A stretch of DNA of 64,000 nucleotides from Tridacna crocea (lineage: Eukaryota > Mollusca > Bivalvia > Cardiida > Cardiidae). Location of the stretch: NCBI GenBank assembly GCA_943736015.1, contig OX031058.1:23771001-23835000 (forward strand), written 5' to 3'. Shown here piece by piece: positions 1 to 11,139 of the stretch. Under the pieces are notes generated by a model. It made no database searches, was not told the origin of the DNA, and worked only from the letters and a program-made list of their open reading frames with translations. The position numbers and the translations under genes were made by a program. The stretch's first letter is position 1, and every line of letters begins with the position of its first letter.

Positions 1-169
1 GACGGTACCAAAAAAGCGGATTAGAGAAAAAATGTGATAATCCTCTGTTGGTAGGTTCTCAATTTAGCGTGTTGACAGAGCAACCGTGCAAAAGGTTTAC
101 TCCCACTGAAGTCGATTAGAAAACCATGTTTTACGGCGTGCAGCTCTTCGAAATGATTGTCAGGCATGC

Positions 170-398
170 TTAACCCATTACCACACGAGAAAAATTTAGA
201 CTAGTCCAAATTGAAAGCATTTGCAGACGACAAAATAAAAGTGAATGAAAAATTGAAATTTGTTCTGGGAAGGGTAGAAAACACTGTGGGAAAAGGAGAA
301 AATGCTGGTTACCAGCATTTTCTCCTTTTCCCACAGTGTTTTCAAAAGGCTTCTTTCTCAGGGGCGTCAAAAGTAGGGATTGTGTGGTAATGGGTTAA
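170..398 (+). mobile_element. TTAA hairpin element, family A, complete
   Basis: Bounded by TTAA on both sides, with inverted ends CCCATTACCACACGA and TGTGTGGTAATGGG. The left half holds AAAGCATTTGCAGACGACAAA. The centre is a long hairpin that starts AACACTGTGGGAAAAGG and closes CCCACAGTGTT. It has no coding capacity. TTAA plus CCC ends match piggyBac-type non-autonomous elements. It lies in the channel intron upstream of the first visible exon. Confidence 0.85.
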
Positions 399-474
399 CT
401 GAATTTATTTATTGTGATACAGTTACTGAATATAAGCGTAACGTTACTTTTGCATATTTCCACATTCATTTCAG

Positions 475-3400
475 GTAACATTGAACTGAGTACGCTGGAC
501 GTTCTGCTTATCCTCAGGGTGCTGAGGTTGATAAAATTCTTTGGAAGCATCAACAGGTAAACGTACATGTAGATTTATGTATAATAGATGTCACAGCAAT
601 AAAATCTTTCGCTTTTGCTATGGTTATATGATATATAAACTTTGTTTTATAAACTATAAGGTGCAAGCGAATTGTTGATAAGAATGCACAATACCGTAGT
701 TTTTCTCTTTGGCATATTGTTCCAGAATGACGTCTACAGCTGTCTTCCTATTTTAAAGTACTACATTAATATCAACAGAACTATGTTATAAATATGGTAT
801 TTTTTTTCTTACATGTTTTGCCAAGCTTGTGTATTTCTAATATATCTATTTTTTTCGTACCATTTATCAGTTCAATAAAAGTGCCCTTTGTCAAAAGTGT
901 GATGTATCTTTGAAAAACCACGATTTAGTAGAAAAAAGACACACTTCGAGTAAGAGCGGAACAGAAACATATAACTATATTTTCTTCTGATAAATGTTAC
1001 CGTCGCAAGTCGGTGTAAAATGAAGATATTCATGTTTGTGTGTGTTTTGAACAAATTTTCAGATTCAAAGTGATACTGATGACAATAGTTAATATTATAC
1101 CTTCTATCGTCACGTATGGCGGAGTAATGTTTGTAAGTATACCACAGCATAAATTAGACTATCAAAACGACAGTGATCATAAAGCAAAGTGAATGTTTTC
1201 AGTCACTATTAATTTGAATTTTATTTCCGTATTGTTCCCATAATATCTAGATCTACATAAATCCTCGAGACCAACAAAAGTTGTCCATTTATTTGATCTT
1301 TAACTTATAATCCAGATTCAAATAGGGGAGACACGTTAACTACAAGATTTATCTTTTTTCTTGCGGCATTCTAAACATTTACAAATATGACTTGACCCAC
1401 AAAGCAACTTTAGGTGGCCTGATATACAACAGCAGTATCTCCAGCCCTGTCATAAACAAAATAAAAGCCATCGATGCTTGATATCATACGAAATTCTTTA
1501 ACGGGGGTCATTTTCTCATTTCTGATTAATTTGAAAAAAAAAAAACAGATGATAAATCATAAATTTATATTTATCTGTTCACATTCTTTGTGACTCCCCT
1601 TGTTATACACTTATTTACATCTCACGACATATATTACAGGTTATGTATTACCTATTCGCAATAATTGGCATGGAAATGTTTCACGGTCAGATTAACTACT
1701 ATGGAGCTGCAACCTACAACACGTCTGATCCTAAACAGATGTTCTGTGGAACGAGTAAACTGAACGGGACGTGGTTCTACCAATTTCATTACTGCAACAA
1801 TAATTTTAACGATATCAGGAACTCATTTGTAGTACTGTTTGAGCTAACTGTCGTTAACCAGTGGCATGATATCCTTTTTTACAGTCGTATATCTTTTAAT
1901 TTCATACATATTGTAATTCATTTCATTCAAAATTATCCGTCACCATGTGTCTTTGCCAAGAAACGGAGTTCGTGGAGTTATGATTCGGCTATTTTCATGG
2001 CAAAATATCTAGTTAAGAGAAAGTGAAAAGAATGAGATGAATAAAGAACACGTACAAGGTGTTGTCGAATACAAAACATATCTTCCGATGCTGGGAGAGA
2101 TGATAATAGTCGAGCCTTTGCGAGACAATCATCAATTCTCACAACCGAGCTAGATATTTTCTAAATACAACAACTCTATGCACGCATTCTTTTTATTTCT
2201 TTACGTCTGCTTTTTACCCATCGTGAAAAAGATGCGAAAAATATGTGCGTTATTTCAAGCGAAACATATCAATTCGACTTAATCATCATAAATAAAGAAT
2301 AATAGGTTAGTGTCTGAAATGGGTCAATTTTATCAGCCAAGCCTAGAAATATATCAGGTGAGCGAAAGGCATATTTTTGCATCGATATGGATGGTTGAAA
2401 GACAAGAGACATGAATACCCCAAAGATATGGAATGTTTTTGTGGACAGTGTAAACTAAGATCAGACTGTACAGAACCTACAATGTAATCTTTGGTCTAAT
2501 CTGTCCCACAAGAAATATTTTGATCCAAAAAACTAAGGTTGGAATAGCAGTAACCAGGATTTTTACTGTCACACAATCCCTACTTTTGACGACCCTGAGA
2601 AAGAAGCCTTTAGAAAACATTGTGGGAAAAGGAGACAATGCTGGTAACCAGCATTTTCTCCTTTTCCCACGATGTTTTCTATTCTTCACAAAACAATTTC
2701 AAATTTTCAGTCGCTTTTATTTTGTCGTCTGCAAATGCTTTTGATTTGGACAAGCCTAAAATAGTGTCGTCTGGTAAGGAGTTAAAAATCCCATTTCACT
2801 TATTCAGAGGGATAAGGTTTAAGTTATATAGGTGTATTGTTGACACTTCCATATTAGCATAGTAGACCCTGCTGATATCATGGCCGTCACCGTCATCATG
2901 TAGAGTCAGTCACCGTTGTTGTTTTCTCGGAATGAATTTTCACAACATTTTCGTCAGGGCTTTCAATGACCCGGCATTGTTCACAGTAAGAAAAAAAGGA
3001 AGTCCTCTTTTTAATACTGGACTGTTTGTTTATATTCCTTAACAAGAAATACTGCTGTCTTCAGGATTCGTGTTTGTCACTAATAAAGCGTTCAGGATCT
3101 ACTTTTTTGCCTTCCATATGGTGTGTGTTGTGATTGTTATGAAGTGAGTGGTCAGTTTTGTGTTCTTTTTCATATACATGTAGCTTGCTAGAGAACTTTA
3201 AAGGTGGCCCTTCAGGTCTTGGGACGAAAATTGTACAAAAATGCAAAAAAATCATCCTCACACTCCCTAAGCCTTTTAATTTTCATTCATAAAACCCCAG
3301 TAGTCGAACACCATCCAACAACACGAGAAATTAGAGATTTACTACAGCCCAGGTCGACACCGAGGGGAGACACGTTCTATTTTTAGATTATTAATTCGCT

Positions 3401-6400
3401 CATTTACAAACAGGTATACACAGACTAAGTTTCAAACATAGCGTTTGAAGAAGACTTTATGGAAAATAATTATTACATGTTTGCTATGTAATGGAAATAA
3501 AGTGTTATGAGTCACGTGCCAGTCACTAGGCATTCCCGAAATGCTATATTGATTTTTGGCGCGAAATCTAAAAATATCTTAAGTGGCTACGTAGCCTTTT
3601 AAGGGAATACCATCAAAAAAATTTTTTTTTGTAATTTCATGAATCTTAATTATTGATGATTTGTATTATTTTTTCATATGAATTTCAGTGATATATATAT
3701 TTTTTAATTTGGTGAGATGAAAAAATTCTAAATACCCACCTTTAAGGGTGACAAATAGTTTGATTTATAGGTTAGAAAACCCCTGCTTTCGTCTATATTT
3801 CCGGCGTTTGTCATTAGAATAAGTATATGAATCAAAGAAAATTTATCGACAAATCAAGACAGATACTTGACTTGACATTATCCAATACAATCTGAATTTT
3901 AGACCACTGAATATATAAGATTACCTCTGTCCCCCCACCCCCTTTTGCGCAAAACAGATCCTCTGAAATACAAGTGTTTGAAGTTTTTCTGGGCCTCTAA
4001 TATTGTATTTTCAAAATACAAGTTAAAGACAGCGTTGATTCACCATCAGAGACTGTAGCCAAGTCTTGATTTGCAATTCCTGAGAAGGGCCTACCTTATT
4101 TTAGTAGGCTATCCTAATTTTGTTGGGTAGAATGTTTCATTTTAATAAATTCTTTTGCATAAACTACTCTGAGACTATTTATTTCTTTAGGTTGAGACTT
4201 TGACAGAAACTAATACAATGCTATCGTTAAAAAATACTGAAAATGGTCAAGAATCATAACAGCCCTCTTGTTCGTTTCAACTGCACAAACCACACCGGCA
4301 CTAAATCTGAATATAGAGTTCCTGTAGTTGATTAATAATGATGGTTAGCTTCATTTATATTAAAGGACACATACTTCATAATTGATATTTCTGTCTGTCA
4401 CACAATTTGGCTGTCAAAACCATTACCATAGAATGAATGATCTTTTTTGTAGTATTTTTGTGGCGTTCATCTTGGAGGTGTTTATCCTCGAGTATTCACT
4501 TCAGAAAACTGGCAAGTTTGAATCTGCAGTCGAGTCCAAGATCAAAGTTCTAGGTCTCGGTATTGGGCAGTAAGTGTTAACTTTTTTATTATACCGGTAT
4601 ATCTAGTAGTGAAATCCTGGAAATTCTCAGTGTAATAAATTTTGATATCATCACTAGTGATGATATCAACTTTCACTTTCACTTCCTGCCGTAATTTAGG
4701 AACTACTTTTTTTCATTAATCACTTATACATAGCTTTTGTTGTTTTTCAAACGAAAAATTAAAGATAATAATGTTAATAAGGTATATAATAAATAGAATA
4801 ATCAACTGGTTATTTTCGATATGAAAAATATCTCACTCGGATGCGTCGTAAGGCGTTAAAAAAACTCGTGCTGCGTACTCGTTTTTTCAACGCCTAACAA
4901 CGCATCCTCGTGAGATATTTTTCATATAAAAAATAATCAGCTCTGATTATCCTCTATATCTTCAAAGAATAATTGTTGTGTCCTAGCACTTACAGTGCTG
5001 AAATAATATCATAGACTGCTTTAATTATGAAAAGAACCCACAGTTCCAAATTTTCAAAGTTGATATGGCTAGAATATGTAAAAAGGTAGCGAACAGTTTA
5101 GATCCAAGATCAGACTGCACCTTCTATGCAATCTGATCTTGATCTGCACTGTCCGAAAAACAACTTAACTTGGTTCCAGCGTTTTATGGGCTAGAGTGGG
5201 GAAAGATGATGAGAGAGTCAATGTCAATTAATTTTGATAGATCTAGCCCAATGGCGCTTCATTTGTTTGGTGTTTAACGTCGCCGCCAAGTGTTCAGTGG
5301 TAGGAATGGAATGTATTATATCTCAATGGCCATCATCAATCTACAGAAAGAATTTGACAAAGCAGGGAATCTCACTCGAATTTCTTCCGAACTGCAACAG
5401 CCTTACCTGAATTGAATAATACAGACCGAGCTATTGTTTTCGTCTTGTCACTTCAATACTACGCTTTTTTTTTTCAGCAAAAGTGTCTTGTCGTTATTTT
5501 ATCGTCTGTTTATGCTATATATAAACGTACAGTGTTTATTAAGCTTACCATTATAGGTCTTCTAAGAAAAGCGGCAAGGGTCCTCCAGAGGTGGATAAAA
5601 TTGAACTAGTCGATAATGAACAAGAAATGGGTCAGACTACGCCGCCTTTAAATGAGAGTGACGACGAGAAAGATAGCGACACTGACAGTATACCAGATCT
5701 TACACATGAACGTGGTGTCCGGTTCCACCTAAAGAAAAAGAGTAAGTGAATGTTTTCGCTTTGGTTCTGATCATTATGGTCTATACTCTCGTGGTATTCG
5801 TCATTGTTTTAAAACATTGCTGTTCAACTCTCAATCTATCATTTGTATTGACCAGACGGCAATTTTTATTTATACAAATCGAAAGCATTTGCAGACGACA
5901 TTTGAACGGGAAAAATACTAGCATTCTGAACTTTTCCAATTTTATATTCCGAAAGACGTCTTTGAAACACGAATTTGATTGGTATCTTTTTACACGCAAA
6001 TGCCATGTTTTCAAGGTCGACTGCTTCAAATCTGATGCCGTGTTTTAGGAGTTACATCTAGGTTAGTCTTAGCATTTTACTTTGTCGCAATAAATGAAAT
6101 TGTGTTCCCTGCATCTTATCTTCAAACCAACCTTTCTATCTGTTTTTGATGTAAGAATCATATGTGCATCCGATATATTGTCCAGGCTGATTTGTCTGTA
6201 GGAGCTCTATGCACGTGAGAATGGCATGTCTATAACCCTTTCTCAAACAATCCCTGGTTTTTACGGGTCTGGAATTGTAGCCTTTTGAAAACATTGTGGG
6301 AAAAGGAGAAAATGCTAGTAAGCAGCATTTTCTCCTTTTCCCACAATGTTTTCTACCCTATCATAGACAGAAATCATCTTTTCAGCAAGAGTTGAATTGT

Positions 6401-6929
6401 CGTCTGCAAATGCTTTCAATTTGGTCTAGCCCAAAAGTTTGTTGTTTGGGAAAGGGATAGGCCCTAAACTCTCTTTCCCTCTTTTCGATCCCGAACGTTA
6501 ATCACAAATGATCTTGTCCATCTGATAGAGTATTTCATTACATACTATTCAAACTTTGATAGGAGTCATTTAGATATATTAATACGGGCATATGTTACAG
6601 GAATGCATTCAAAACATCCATTTCCTTTGGTGGTTTATTTCATCAGTAGGGCAATGTAACACACTAAAAAACCATAGCTGATAAATGCCACACACATACA
6701 TCAGCTGAGTCAAACATACTGATTCCAATCAAATTTTGAGTAGTATATATTTTATTACTTCATATAATTTTCTACTGCATATCATGTTCTATGCTCAGGC
6801 CGAAAGAAGGTAGAAGTTCTATTGCAACAAATGTTTGAAGGGGAGATAGATCCAGAAGAAGAGGACAAAGAGGAGAAAGAGGAGGATTTCATCAAATTCA
6901 GAAGTGTAACGTTAGACACTGTTACATAA
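475..6929 (+). CDS. TPC3: Two-pore channel (TPC3-like), 3' part of gene, seven exons to the stop codon
   Basis: Exons read by frame and GT-AG borders: 475-556, 1063-1132, 1640-1883 (or 1886), 3065-3143, 4453-4569, 5557-5741, 6799-6929 (TAA 6927-6929); about 302 residues. Seen in order: an S4-like segment (LILRVLRLIKFF), S5 (YYLFAIIGMEMF), a Cys-rich pore turret, the pore/filter segment FELTVVNQW, S6 (IFVAFILEVFILEYS), then a Ser/Thr/Asp/Glu-rich tail ending in a basic RKKVEVLLQQMF stretch and an acidic run. Family knowledge: two-pore channels are two-domain, 12-helix Na+/Ca2+ channels of endolysosomal membranes, and of the plasma membrane for some TPC3s. This is domain II; the upstream exons are outside the window. 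Gln in VVNQW, where TPC1/2 have VVNNW as I recall, together with the EYS-type post-S6 linker, points to TPC3, by memory only. The donor of the third exon is uncertain: A|GTCGTA at 1883 or C|GTATAT at 1886, both in phase. A mobile element starts at the stop codon. Confidence 0.9.
2570..2785 (-). mobile_element. TTAA hairpin element, family A, reverse orientation
   Basis: The right half comes first (CACACAATCCCTACTTTTGA), then the central hairpin with AATGCTGGTAACCAGCATT, then TCGTCTGCAAATGC and TTAA at 2782. The left end is eroded. It sits in the intron between the third and fourth visible channel exons. Confidence 0.8.
4798..4950. repeat. Long imperfect palindrome (foldback element)
   Basis: The left arm begins ATAATCAACTGGTTATTTT and the right arm ends GCTCTGATTAT. 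Arms of about 70-80 nt pair with scattered mismatches through GAAAAATATCTCAC and GGCGTT blocks. It lies in the channel intron between the fifth and sixth visible exons. Confidence 0.75.
4983..5190 (+). mobile_element. GATCAGACTGCAC hairpin element, family E, degenerate ends
   Basis: The core AAGATCAGACTGCA...TGCAATCTGATCTT at 5106-5140 is a stem-loop, followed by GATCTGCACTGTCC. Flanking sequence matches the better copy at 11993-12203 (GTGCTGAA near the left end, TTGGTTCCAGCG near the right). The boundaries are approximate. Confidence 0.65.
6232..6460 (-). mobile_element. TTAA hairpin element, family B
   Basis: Begins ATAACCCTTTCTCAAACAATCC and ends GTTTGGGAAAGGGATAG. The central hairpin runs from AACATTGTGGGAAAAGG to CCCACAATGTTTTC. 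Family B differs from A in its ends (CCCTTTCCCAAACAATC) and in the subterminal GGTTTTTACGGG. Confidence 0.8.
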
Positions 6930-7155
6930 CTCATTACCTCACTACAATACTTTAGACTTGTCCAAATCGAAAGCATTTGCAGACGACAAAATAAAAGTGA
7001 CTGAAAATTTGACATTTGTGTTGTGAAGGGTAGAAAACATTGTGGGAAAAGGAGAAAATGCTGGTTACCAGCATTTTCTCCTTTTCCCACAATATTTTTC
7101 TAAAGGCTTCTTTCTCTGGGTCGTCAAAAGAACAAATTGTGTGGTAATGGGTTAA
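6926..7155 (+). mobile_element. TTAA hairpin element, family A, abutting the channel stop codon
   Basis: The left end ATAACTCATTACC (TTAA changed to ATAA) overlaps the TAA stop at 6927-6929. The right end is GTGTGGTAATGGGTTAA, with TTAA 7152-7155. The central hairpin is intact except for one arm substitution (CACAATATTTTT). Confidence 0.85.
6990..6995 (+). promoter_or_regulatory. Candidate poly(A) signal AATAAA downstream of the channel stop
   Basis: AATAAA lies 61 bp past the stop codon of the two-pore channel gene, inside the TTAA element at 6926-7155. It is the first such hexamer after the stop. The element family carries this hexamer in most plus-oriented copies, so its presence may be chance. 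Use as a signal is inference. Confidence 0.35.
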
Positions 7156-7539
7156 TTACATTGTCAACGGAGTTGTGTATAACTATCGTCTCTCATCTAA
7201 CCATTCATGCGAGTGTGACTTGGAACCCGAGACATACAGAACAAGTTTGTTGTGTTGTCTTTCATTCACTGATTACTTCTTCACTCATTTTACTTAGGAT
7301 ATCTGAAACCCTAATTTCCATTGTATCTGTAAGCATGTAAAAATGCAAAATAACTTGGGTACAAAGTTCAAGCTATTTATAATTAACAAACTGCATGTAC
7401 TATTTGGGTTCTTTCACCGTACCAAAATCTCACCTATAGGACCGTGTGGATCTACCATCAGAATCCATGTTCCGTGTTCTATGAATCTACACAGTCCGCA
7501 AGCGTGATTAGACGAGCCCTGCAGCCAGTGGGTTAATCT

Positions 7540-7738
7540 GGGTCCGTATTCACCAACCACTCTTAAGATCATTCTTGGTCTTATTCTTCAAGATTTCCTG
7601 ACCCTGAAAGTAACAAGACTTCAGATTGGCTAAACCAAATGGTTTCGCCAATCAGAAGTTCTGTTACTTTCCCATTGACATAATTCCGAAGAATAAGACC
7701 AAGAATATTCTTAAGAATGGTTGGTGAATACGTACCCT
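7540..7738. mobile_element. Foldback element, family D, copy 1
   Basis: The inverted ends are GGGTCCGTATTCACCAACCA-like and TTGGTTGGTGAATACGTACCC. Inner arms carry CTTGGTCTTATTCTT and AAGAATAAGACCAAGAAT. The interior has GATTGGCTAAACCAAATGG followed by its complement. The whole unit folds on itself and has no ORF. Confidence 0.85.
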
Positions 7739-8075
7739 GTTTTGACAATAGCCGGATTTACTTATCTCGGTCATTTCCTTTCACTGTAGTTCATTCTGTA
7801 TTTCAGGTTAAAGATCATACGATAGTGGGTTGACTCTTGGCTTTGTACTCTTGTTTCATTAAACCATGCTCTGTGAAAAGGGGGCTTAATGTATCTACAA
7901 AAAGTATCGATTCATATCAGGCTGCACGTAAAAAGTGTTTGCCATTTGTAAAATTTATGCATATCCAAGGACCATACTTCCATGTTCAGTAACTTGTACG
8001 GATAAATGACTATGCTTTATTTCATCTCGTGAACACCATCGGTAATATTTTCATGAGTGGCAAAGATAACAACTA

Positions 8076-8273
8076 GGGTCCGTATTCACCAACCATTCTT
8101 AGGAACATTTTTGGTCTTATTCTTCAGAATTATGTCAATGTGAAAGTACCAGAACTTCTGATTGGCTAAACCATTTGGTTTAGCCAGTCAGAAGTCTTGT
8201 TACTTTCACGGTCAGAAAATCTTGAAGAATAAGACCAAGAATGATCTTAAGAATGGTTGGTGAATACGGACCC
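8076..8273. mobile_element. Foldback element, family D, copy 2
   Basis: Same design as 7540-7738, from GGGTCCGTATTCACCAACC to GGTTGGTGAATACGGACCC, about 340 bp downstream of copy 1. The two copies differ at scattered bases, and the inner half is in the opposite sense (the order of the GAAGTTCTG and GAAGTCTTG blocks is swapped). Confidence 0.85.
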
Positions 8274-9440
8274 AGAAACCACTTGATTTGATATCATCCC
8301 TGTGCATTACCGACTAGCTACCGAAACTCCCCCACTATTTTTGATGTACCTCATGTTTGTGTATTAGTTTGCTGTGTATGTATACTATTTTAAAGAGACA
8401 TTTTCTCTACCTAGACTGATTATTTGTGCCTTTTGAATTCTAGAAATACATCAATGATGTTTCAAATTAAAGCATATTAATTGCTTGATGTAGCTTACTT
8501 TGTTTGTTATTGATGCTACAGCCATCAGTAATCAATAGGCTAGTCAAAGTTAACCTAAATCCAAAACATCTGTCCAGGCAGAAAAGCAGTTTGGAAACGA
8601 CTTAAAGTGACAATTGATCGCGCAATCTTGAAAGCATCTTGAGCAATAAATTCCATCAATCTTTTACAGTTGCAGATAAAATCGTTCATCAAACAATGAA
8701 AGCTGAAACTGAATTACATGGCTGGATGTGCTTTCTAAATGTTGTAAGAATTGCGATTCCTGCGACTTCAACCGAAACACAACAAGACTGATCACATAAT
8801 TATATTCTTAATGACTTATGTAAGATCATACGGTCACTCGGGCCTTCGGATTGGTCACATAAGATTGGTTCAAACCGCAAGTACATGTACCTGACAACAT
8901 CCTCCAGCTGGCTCTCTGAAGGACCAACGATACAGTATACTACGCAATACACCTATCTGTCTATTCAAGGCCTTGCCCAAATAAAGGCACAGTTGTATTT
9001 GAACTATGTCTCTCACAGATGAGCAACTTCTGGGTTGTTAAAACTCAGGATTGCATAGTAAAGGTTTTATGAATTGTATTACTATGATGTTACTGTTGAA
9101 GCCATATAAGGATTATGTTAGGTTGAAACGAAGTACCAAGATATTTCAGCTGTATGCTGTTTAATTTCATTTTGCTGCATGCAGTTCTCATAATACTTTA
9201 CAACTCATTTCACCAAATACCAAACAAATACGATTTTCATGTAGTTACAGAAAAACAGCTTTTGAAAACATTGTAGGAAAAAGAAACATCACAACGGTCC
9301 TGTTCCAAATCACTCACAAAAGCCATTCACATCTTCTTTGACACATTTTCCCTGTTTAACTAGTCTTTGGTAAATCTAAAAATAGCTTGTGTGGCAACGA
9401 TTTGAAATTACAAAAAGGAGATAAGTATACAATCTTACCT
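8274..9440. other. Intergenic, nothing recognised
   Basis: Lies between the convergent channel and YIF1 genes. No ORF, RNA gene or clear repeat boundary is visible. Confidence 0.5.
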
Positions 9441-9449
9441 TTTTATCAG

Positions 9450-9675
9450 ATGACAAAATTTTAGGGCTAGTCATATTGAAAGCATTGGCAGACCACATAT
9501 TTCATGTAGCTCAAATGATTGTTTCCAAATAGGTAGAAAACATTGTGGGAAAAGTAGTTAATCCTACCACTTAACTAGTATTTTCTCTTTTTCCCCCGAC
9601 TATGTTTTCAAAAGCCTTCTGGTGTTACTTCTCACGTTTGCTAAAACTTGGGATCGTGTAATAAATAGATTATTA
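9450..9675 (+). mobile_element. TTAA hairpin element, decayed
   Basis: ACAAAATTTTAGGGCTAGTC, AAAGCATTGGCAGACC and AACATTGTGGGAAAAG are recognisable. The hairpin is badly eroded, and it ends at TTAA 9672. Confidence 0.6.
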
Positions 9676-9839
9676 ACTCCCTTATCGTTTTGAGCATTTT
9701 CTGTACTCAGTATAATGTTTTTTCTAACAAATCTTCTGGCAAGCAAAAAAAATACCAGAGATGAAAAGTGCATTTTAAGTAGACTATCATTAATCTCACC
9801 GTTGAAGGAAGTAACCCTATTGGAAATAATCTGTTTTTT

Positions 9840-10025
9840 TAAAGACCCTGAAGAAGAAATCATTAAAAAAATTGTGAAAAAAAGGAGAAAATGCTGGTAA
9901 CCAACATTTTCTCCTTTTCTTACAATGTTTTGTTCCGTTTTACCTACAAATCTAGTTATCTGTGCCACATTCAACTAGTCATCTGCAAATCCATTCAATT
10001 TCAACAAGCCTAAAATTCTCATTCA
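9840..10025 (-). mobile_element. TTAA hairpin element, reverse orientation, left end lost
   Basis: GACCCTGAAGAAGAAATC, then the hairpin around AATGCTGGTAACCAACATTTT, then CATCTGCAAATCC and CCTAAAATTCTC. The outer TTAA sites are not preserved. Confidence 0.6.
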
Positions 10026-10114
10026 GTACAGGATTACATGTTTTCCCTGGTCTGTAAATACAAATCTATTACAACACTATCAGTGATAAAGCTATCTGGT
10101 CAGAATGAAGTAGC

Positions 10115-10158
10115 AAAGGTCTGACAGCACATTCTGTGCAGTCTCTTCTATGATCTAC
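10115..10158. repeat. Family E hairpin core, decayed
   Basis: GTCTGACAGCACATTCTGTGC followed by AGTCTCTTCTATGATCTAC is a worn version of the GATCAGACTGCAC stem-loop. Confidence 0.5.
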
Positions 10159-10839
10159 GCCATTCAAAAAATTGCTTATGTCTCCAATTGCAGTGGAAGT
10201 GTTAAAGAAGAAGAGACAAAAATGATAATACATCTAATGATATGATCATCAAACAGATGTATTCAATTAAACACCCTCTCATATTACAGAAAAAATCTCA
10301 TTTTACAGTTTTTTTTTTATTCGTAACATTATTTGTAAAAACAATCTTTGGCTCAAGTTTGAAATAATCCACGCTGAAGTTATGATTAAACATGCAAAGG
10401 ATGAAGTTTTGCAATTCAGTCATACATCAAACAAGAAGGCTATTTGCCCTAAAACCCTTATGTGAGTAAAAGTCATTTAGGAAAGTTAAATTAAAGAGTT
10501 CCTTGTATTGATGATGTAAAACACATTAAAATATACTATATGTGCATCAACTGAAATTTTTCTCAATTCAAGTTCTGTATGTGTAACATGAATTGACATG
10601 ACCCATAAAGTGAACATTTTTTTTTTTCAAAGATATGACACAATGACTTACTTTTTTTATACTTCACATGACCTGATGCAATTTCATAGAAAAACAAAAC
10701 ATTCTGATCAATTTTCATGAGTATTAGGCCAAAAATGTGGCATCAACAGTGCACACAAGGTTTTCTAGGATTTGTCATGCTAACCTACTTTCGGATCATA
10801 TTTTTTACCCAGTTTTAATTAGAGCTATCACTAAATGTG
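10159..10839. other. Intergenic, AT-rich, nothing recognised
   Basis: No coding signal. T-runs occur at 10308-10319 and 10617-10626. Confidence 0.5.
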
Positions 10840-11139
10840 ATTATACCCCCCCACCAGCTCCTTGTCACAAAAACAGGTCTGTCACAGAACATAGTATGGT
10901 TTAGTACAAAAGTAAGAGTTGAAAAAAGTTCAAGGGAAGATAATTCCGTAAAAGATCGCAGCATGGTCATGAAAATTGCACATGCACAACTTCATATATA
11001 TAGGAACCCAGTGTGTAAATTTGAGTTCAGTACAGGAAAAACTGTAGGAGTATTGCTGCATACAAATTTATTTCTACGGACAGGCAGACAGCTATGGCGA
11101 TTCCAGTATACCCCTCTCCACTAAATTGTGGGGGGTATA
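10840..11139. mobile_element. TTATACCCCCC short inverted-repeat element
   Basis: The ends are ATTATACCCCCCCACCAGC and GTGGGGGGTATAA, inverted to each other. The interior near the right end reads GGCAGACAGCTATGGCGATT and then CCAGTATACCCC, a pattern I know from repeats common in bivalves. The 95-codon ORF inside shows no domain and is treated as chance. Confidence 0.7.

Noticed and set aside
2942..2990. Possible channel exon with CAG acceptor and GTAAG-like donor
   Set aside because: The frame gives AFNDPALFT, unlike the channel family. The exon at 3065-3143 fits in phase and in sequence.
9600..9974. 124-codon minus-strand ORF
   Set aside because: Covers two decayed TTAA elements. Recurrent peptides such as [19 protein letters not shown] in many frames are just the hairpin read as protein.
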